This document shows positions 4,861 through 5,587 of a stretch of 5,587 nt of DNA, one piece after another. The position numbers and the translations under genes are program-made. This stretch comes from an uncultured Pseudomonadota bacterium. GTDB lineage: Bacteria; Desulfobacterota_B; Binatia; UBA9968. The number at the start of each line of letters is the position of its first letter. The first letter of the stretch is position 1. The stretch covers positions 1 through 5,587 of the forward strand of contig CAMLCX010000350.1 of NCBI GenBank assembly GCA_946478635.1, in the 5' to 3' direction. Under the pieces are notes generated by a model, which searched no databases, was not told the DNA's origin, and saw only the letters and a program-made list of their open reading frames with translations.

Positions 4861-5587
4861 TTTCTGTCCTTCAATATGCCCACATGGCGATACGCATGGC
4901 GGCGTATCGCCATGTCGATCATGCCGCCGAGACCGTGCGGAAAGGCCAGCACGATGACGACGATCAGCGCGCCCATGGCGAGTTGCCAATGTTTGGCGTC
5001 GTCGCCGAGAACGGCGGGCATCGAAAATATTTCCTGCAGCACGATATAGGCAAAGGCGCCGAGGACCGCGCCGTGAAGACGTCCCATGCCGCCCAGGATG
5101 ACCATCATCAACACGATTCCCGACTGCTGCCAGGCGAGAATATCCGGATTCACGAAACCAAACTGGCACGCCGCCAGATAGCCGGCCAGACCCGCCAAGG
5201 CGCCCGCGAGCGCGAAGGCGGCGAGCTTGTAGGCAAGAACAGGATAACCGATCGAGCGCATGCGCTGTTCGTTGATACGGATGCCGGCCAAAGCCCGGCC
5301 GAACGGCGAGTGCAACAGACGGCTGAGAAACCAAAATACAAAAGCGAGCAGGAGCAGCGTCAAATAATAGAACTCCGCAGGATTTTCCAGGTTGAGCGGC
5401 TTCAGCCCGGCAATGGCCGGTTCGGGACGCACGGTAATGTAAATGCCGTCCGAGCCGCCGGCGATTTTCGTGTCGTGAAAAACGGCGTAGATCATCTGCG
5501 CGAAGGCAAGGGTGACCATGATGAAATAAACTCCGCCGGTGCGCACGACCAAAGCGCCGATGATCAAAGCCGCGACCGCCGCGGCGC
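4857..5587 (-). CDS. livM: Branched-chain amino-acid type ABC transporter permease LivM (5' partial)
   Basis: 242 residues of the C-terminal part of a LivM inner-membrane permease are visible. The start lies beyond the right edge, since the frame stays open to base 5587 and LivM proteins usually have about 300 residues or more. A TTG at 5567 is an internal Leu, not a start. Family hallmarks, in visible-residue numbers: RTGGVYFIMVTLAFAQM (15-31), the GGSDGI loop (43-48), the EAA-like coupling loop SPFGRALAGIRINE (93-106), and VILGGMGRLHGAVLGA (162-177). Hydrophobic segments lie at about 1-14, 19-35, 72-91, 115-140, 155-180 and 195-215. After the last one a basic tail, AIRRHAYRHVGILKDRK, forms the variable C-terminus and is partly encoded by a perfect inverted repeat. 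The stop overlaps livG by 4 bp. With LivH it would form the membrane channel; livH is not in this window. Confidence 0.93.
   Translation of the reverse strand, partial: AAAVAALIIGALVVRTGGVYFIMVTLAFAQMIYAVFHDTKIAGGSDGIYITVRPEPAIAGLKPLNLENPAEFYYLTLLLLAFVFWFLSRLLHSPFGRALAGIRINEQRMRSIGYPVLAYKLAAFALAGALAGLAGYLAACQFGFVNPDILAWQQSGIVLMMVILGGMGRLHGAVLGAFAYIVLQEIFSMPAVLGDDAKHWQLAMGALIVVIVLAFPHGLGGMIDMAIRRHAYRHVGILKDRK
4867..4871 (-). promoter_or_regulatory. Ribosome binding site of livG, inside livM
   Basis: On the - strand AAGGA lies 6 nt before the livG ATG. It decides the start at 4860 over the long upstream open frame. It begins 10 nt after the 14-bp hairpin in livM, close enough for the structure to influence ribosome access. 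Confidence 0.7.
4882..4915. repeat. Perfect 14-bp inverted repeat within the 3' end of livM
   Basis: ACATGGCGATACGC (4882-4895) and its exact reverse complement GCGTATCGCCATGT (4902-4915) flank a 6-nt spacer. In livM-livG mRNA this makes a 14-bp GC-rich hairpin 21 nt before the livG start. The heptamer CATGGCG occurs at 4883-4889 and again at 4895-4901, and inverted at 4908-4914. It encodes the variable tail of LivM, so protein constraint is probably weak. It may be an intra-operon regulatory or mRNA-stability element, or a small palindromic repeat inserted in the gene end. Confidence 0.85.

Noticed and set aside
4861..5334. N-terminal extension of the livG frame to about 410 residues
   Set aside because: It overlaps the conserved livM coding sequence in another frame, is rich in Arg and Ser with no domain, and a good RBS plus a normal LivG N-terminus fix the start at 4860.
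5565..5567. TTG as the start codon of livM
   Set aside because: Upstream codons remain open and encode a hydrophobic stretch (AAAVAA before LIIGALVV), as expected inside a LivM membrane segment. The gene simply runs off the window.

Overview
This 5.6 kb bacterial window, roughly 55-60% G+C by eye, holds seven protein-coding genes: four on the + strand in the left 60% and three on the - strand in the right 40%. The SBP signal peptide, the Liv-type transporter and the 1-Cys peroxiredoxin fit a Gram-negative soil or sediment bacterium, such as a proteobacterium, a Binatota/Desulfobacterota-like lineage or a related environmental group. Nothing in the window fixes the taxon. There are no tRNA or rRNA genes, CRISPR arrays, insertion sequences or phage genes.

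Left part (+ strand). The window opens inside an ornithine cyclodeaminase/mu-crystallin family gene whose N-terminal half lies outside (to 669). After 82 bp comes an exported NMT1/SsuA-like substrate-binding protein (752-1738) with a strong Shine-Dalgarno and a signal peptide, but no permease or ATPase gene beside it. After a 171-bp gap comes a 1-Cys (Prx6-type) peroxiredoxin (1910-2563), followed by a very stable 13-bp hairpin without a T-tract (2597-2628). A 195-residue protein of unknown function with three predicted membrane segments follows (2772-3359). It is less GC-rich than its neighbours.

Right part (- strand, read from right to left). The 3' end of a branched-chain amino-acid type (Liv/HAAT) ABC transporter operon: livM (permease, cut by the right edge), livG and livF. 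Both junctions are 4-bp ATGA overlaps, so the three genes are tightly coupled. livH and the cognate substrate-binding protein would be expected beyond the right edge. LivF ends 35 bp from the end of the unknown membrane protein, in convergent orientation.

The gene content is ordinary. The clearest unexplained structure is a perfect 14-bp inverted repeat with a 6-nt loop (4882-4915) inside the last codons of livM, just upstream of the livG ribosome binding site, with an extra copy of its outer heptamer next to the loop. Other leads are a probable loss of the usual catalytic aspartate in the cyclodeaminase-family protein, a non-canonical H-loop in LivF, and two mutually exclusive hairpins before the substrate-binding protein gene. 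No new multi-gene system was recognised.
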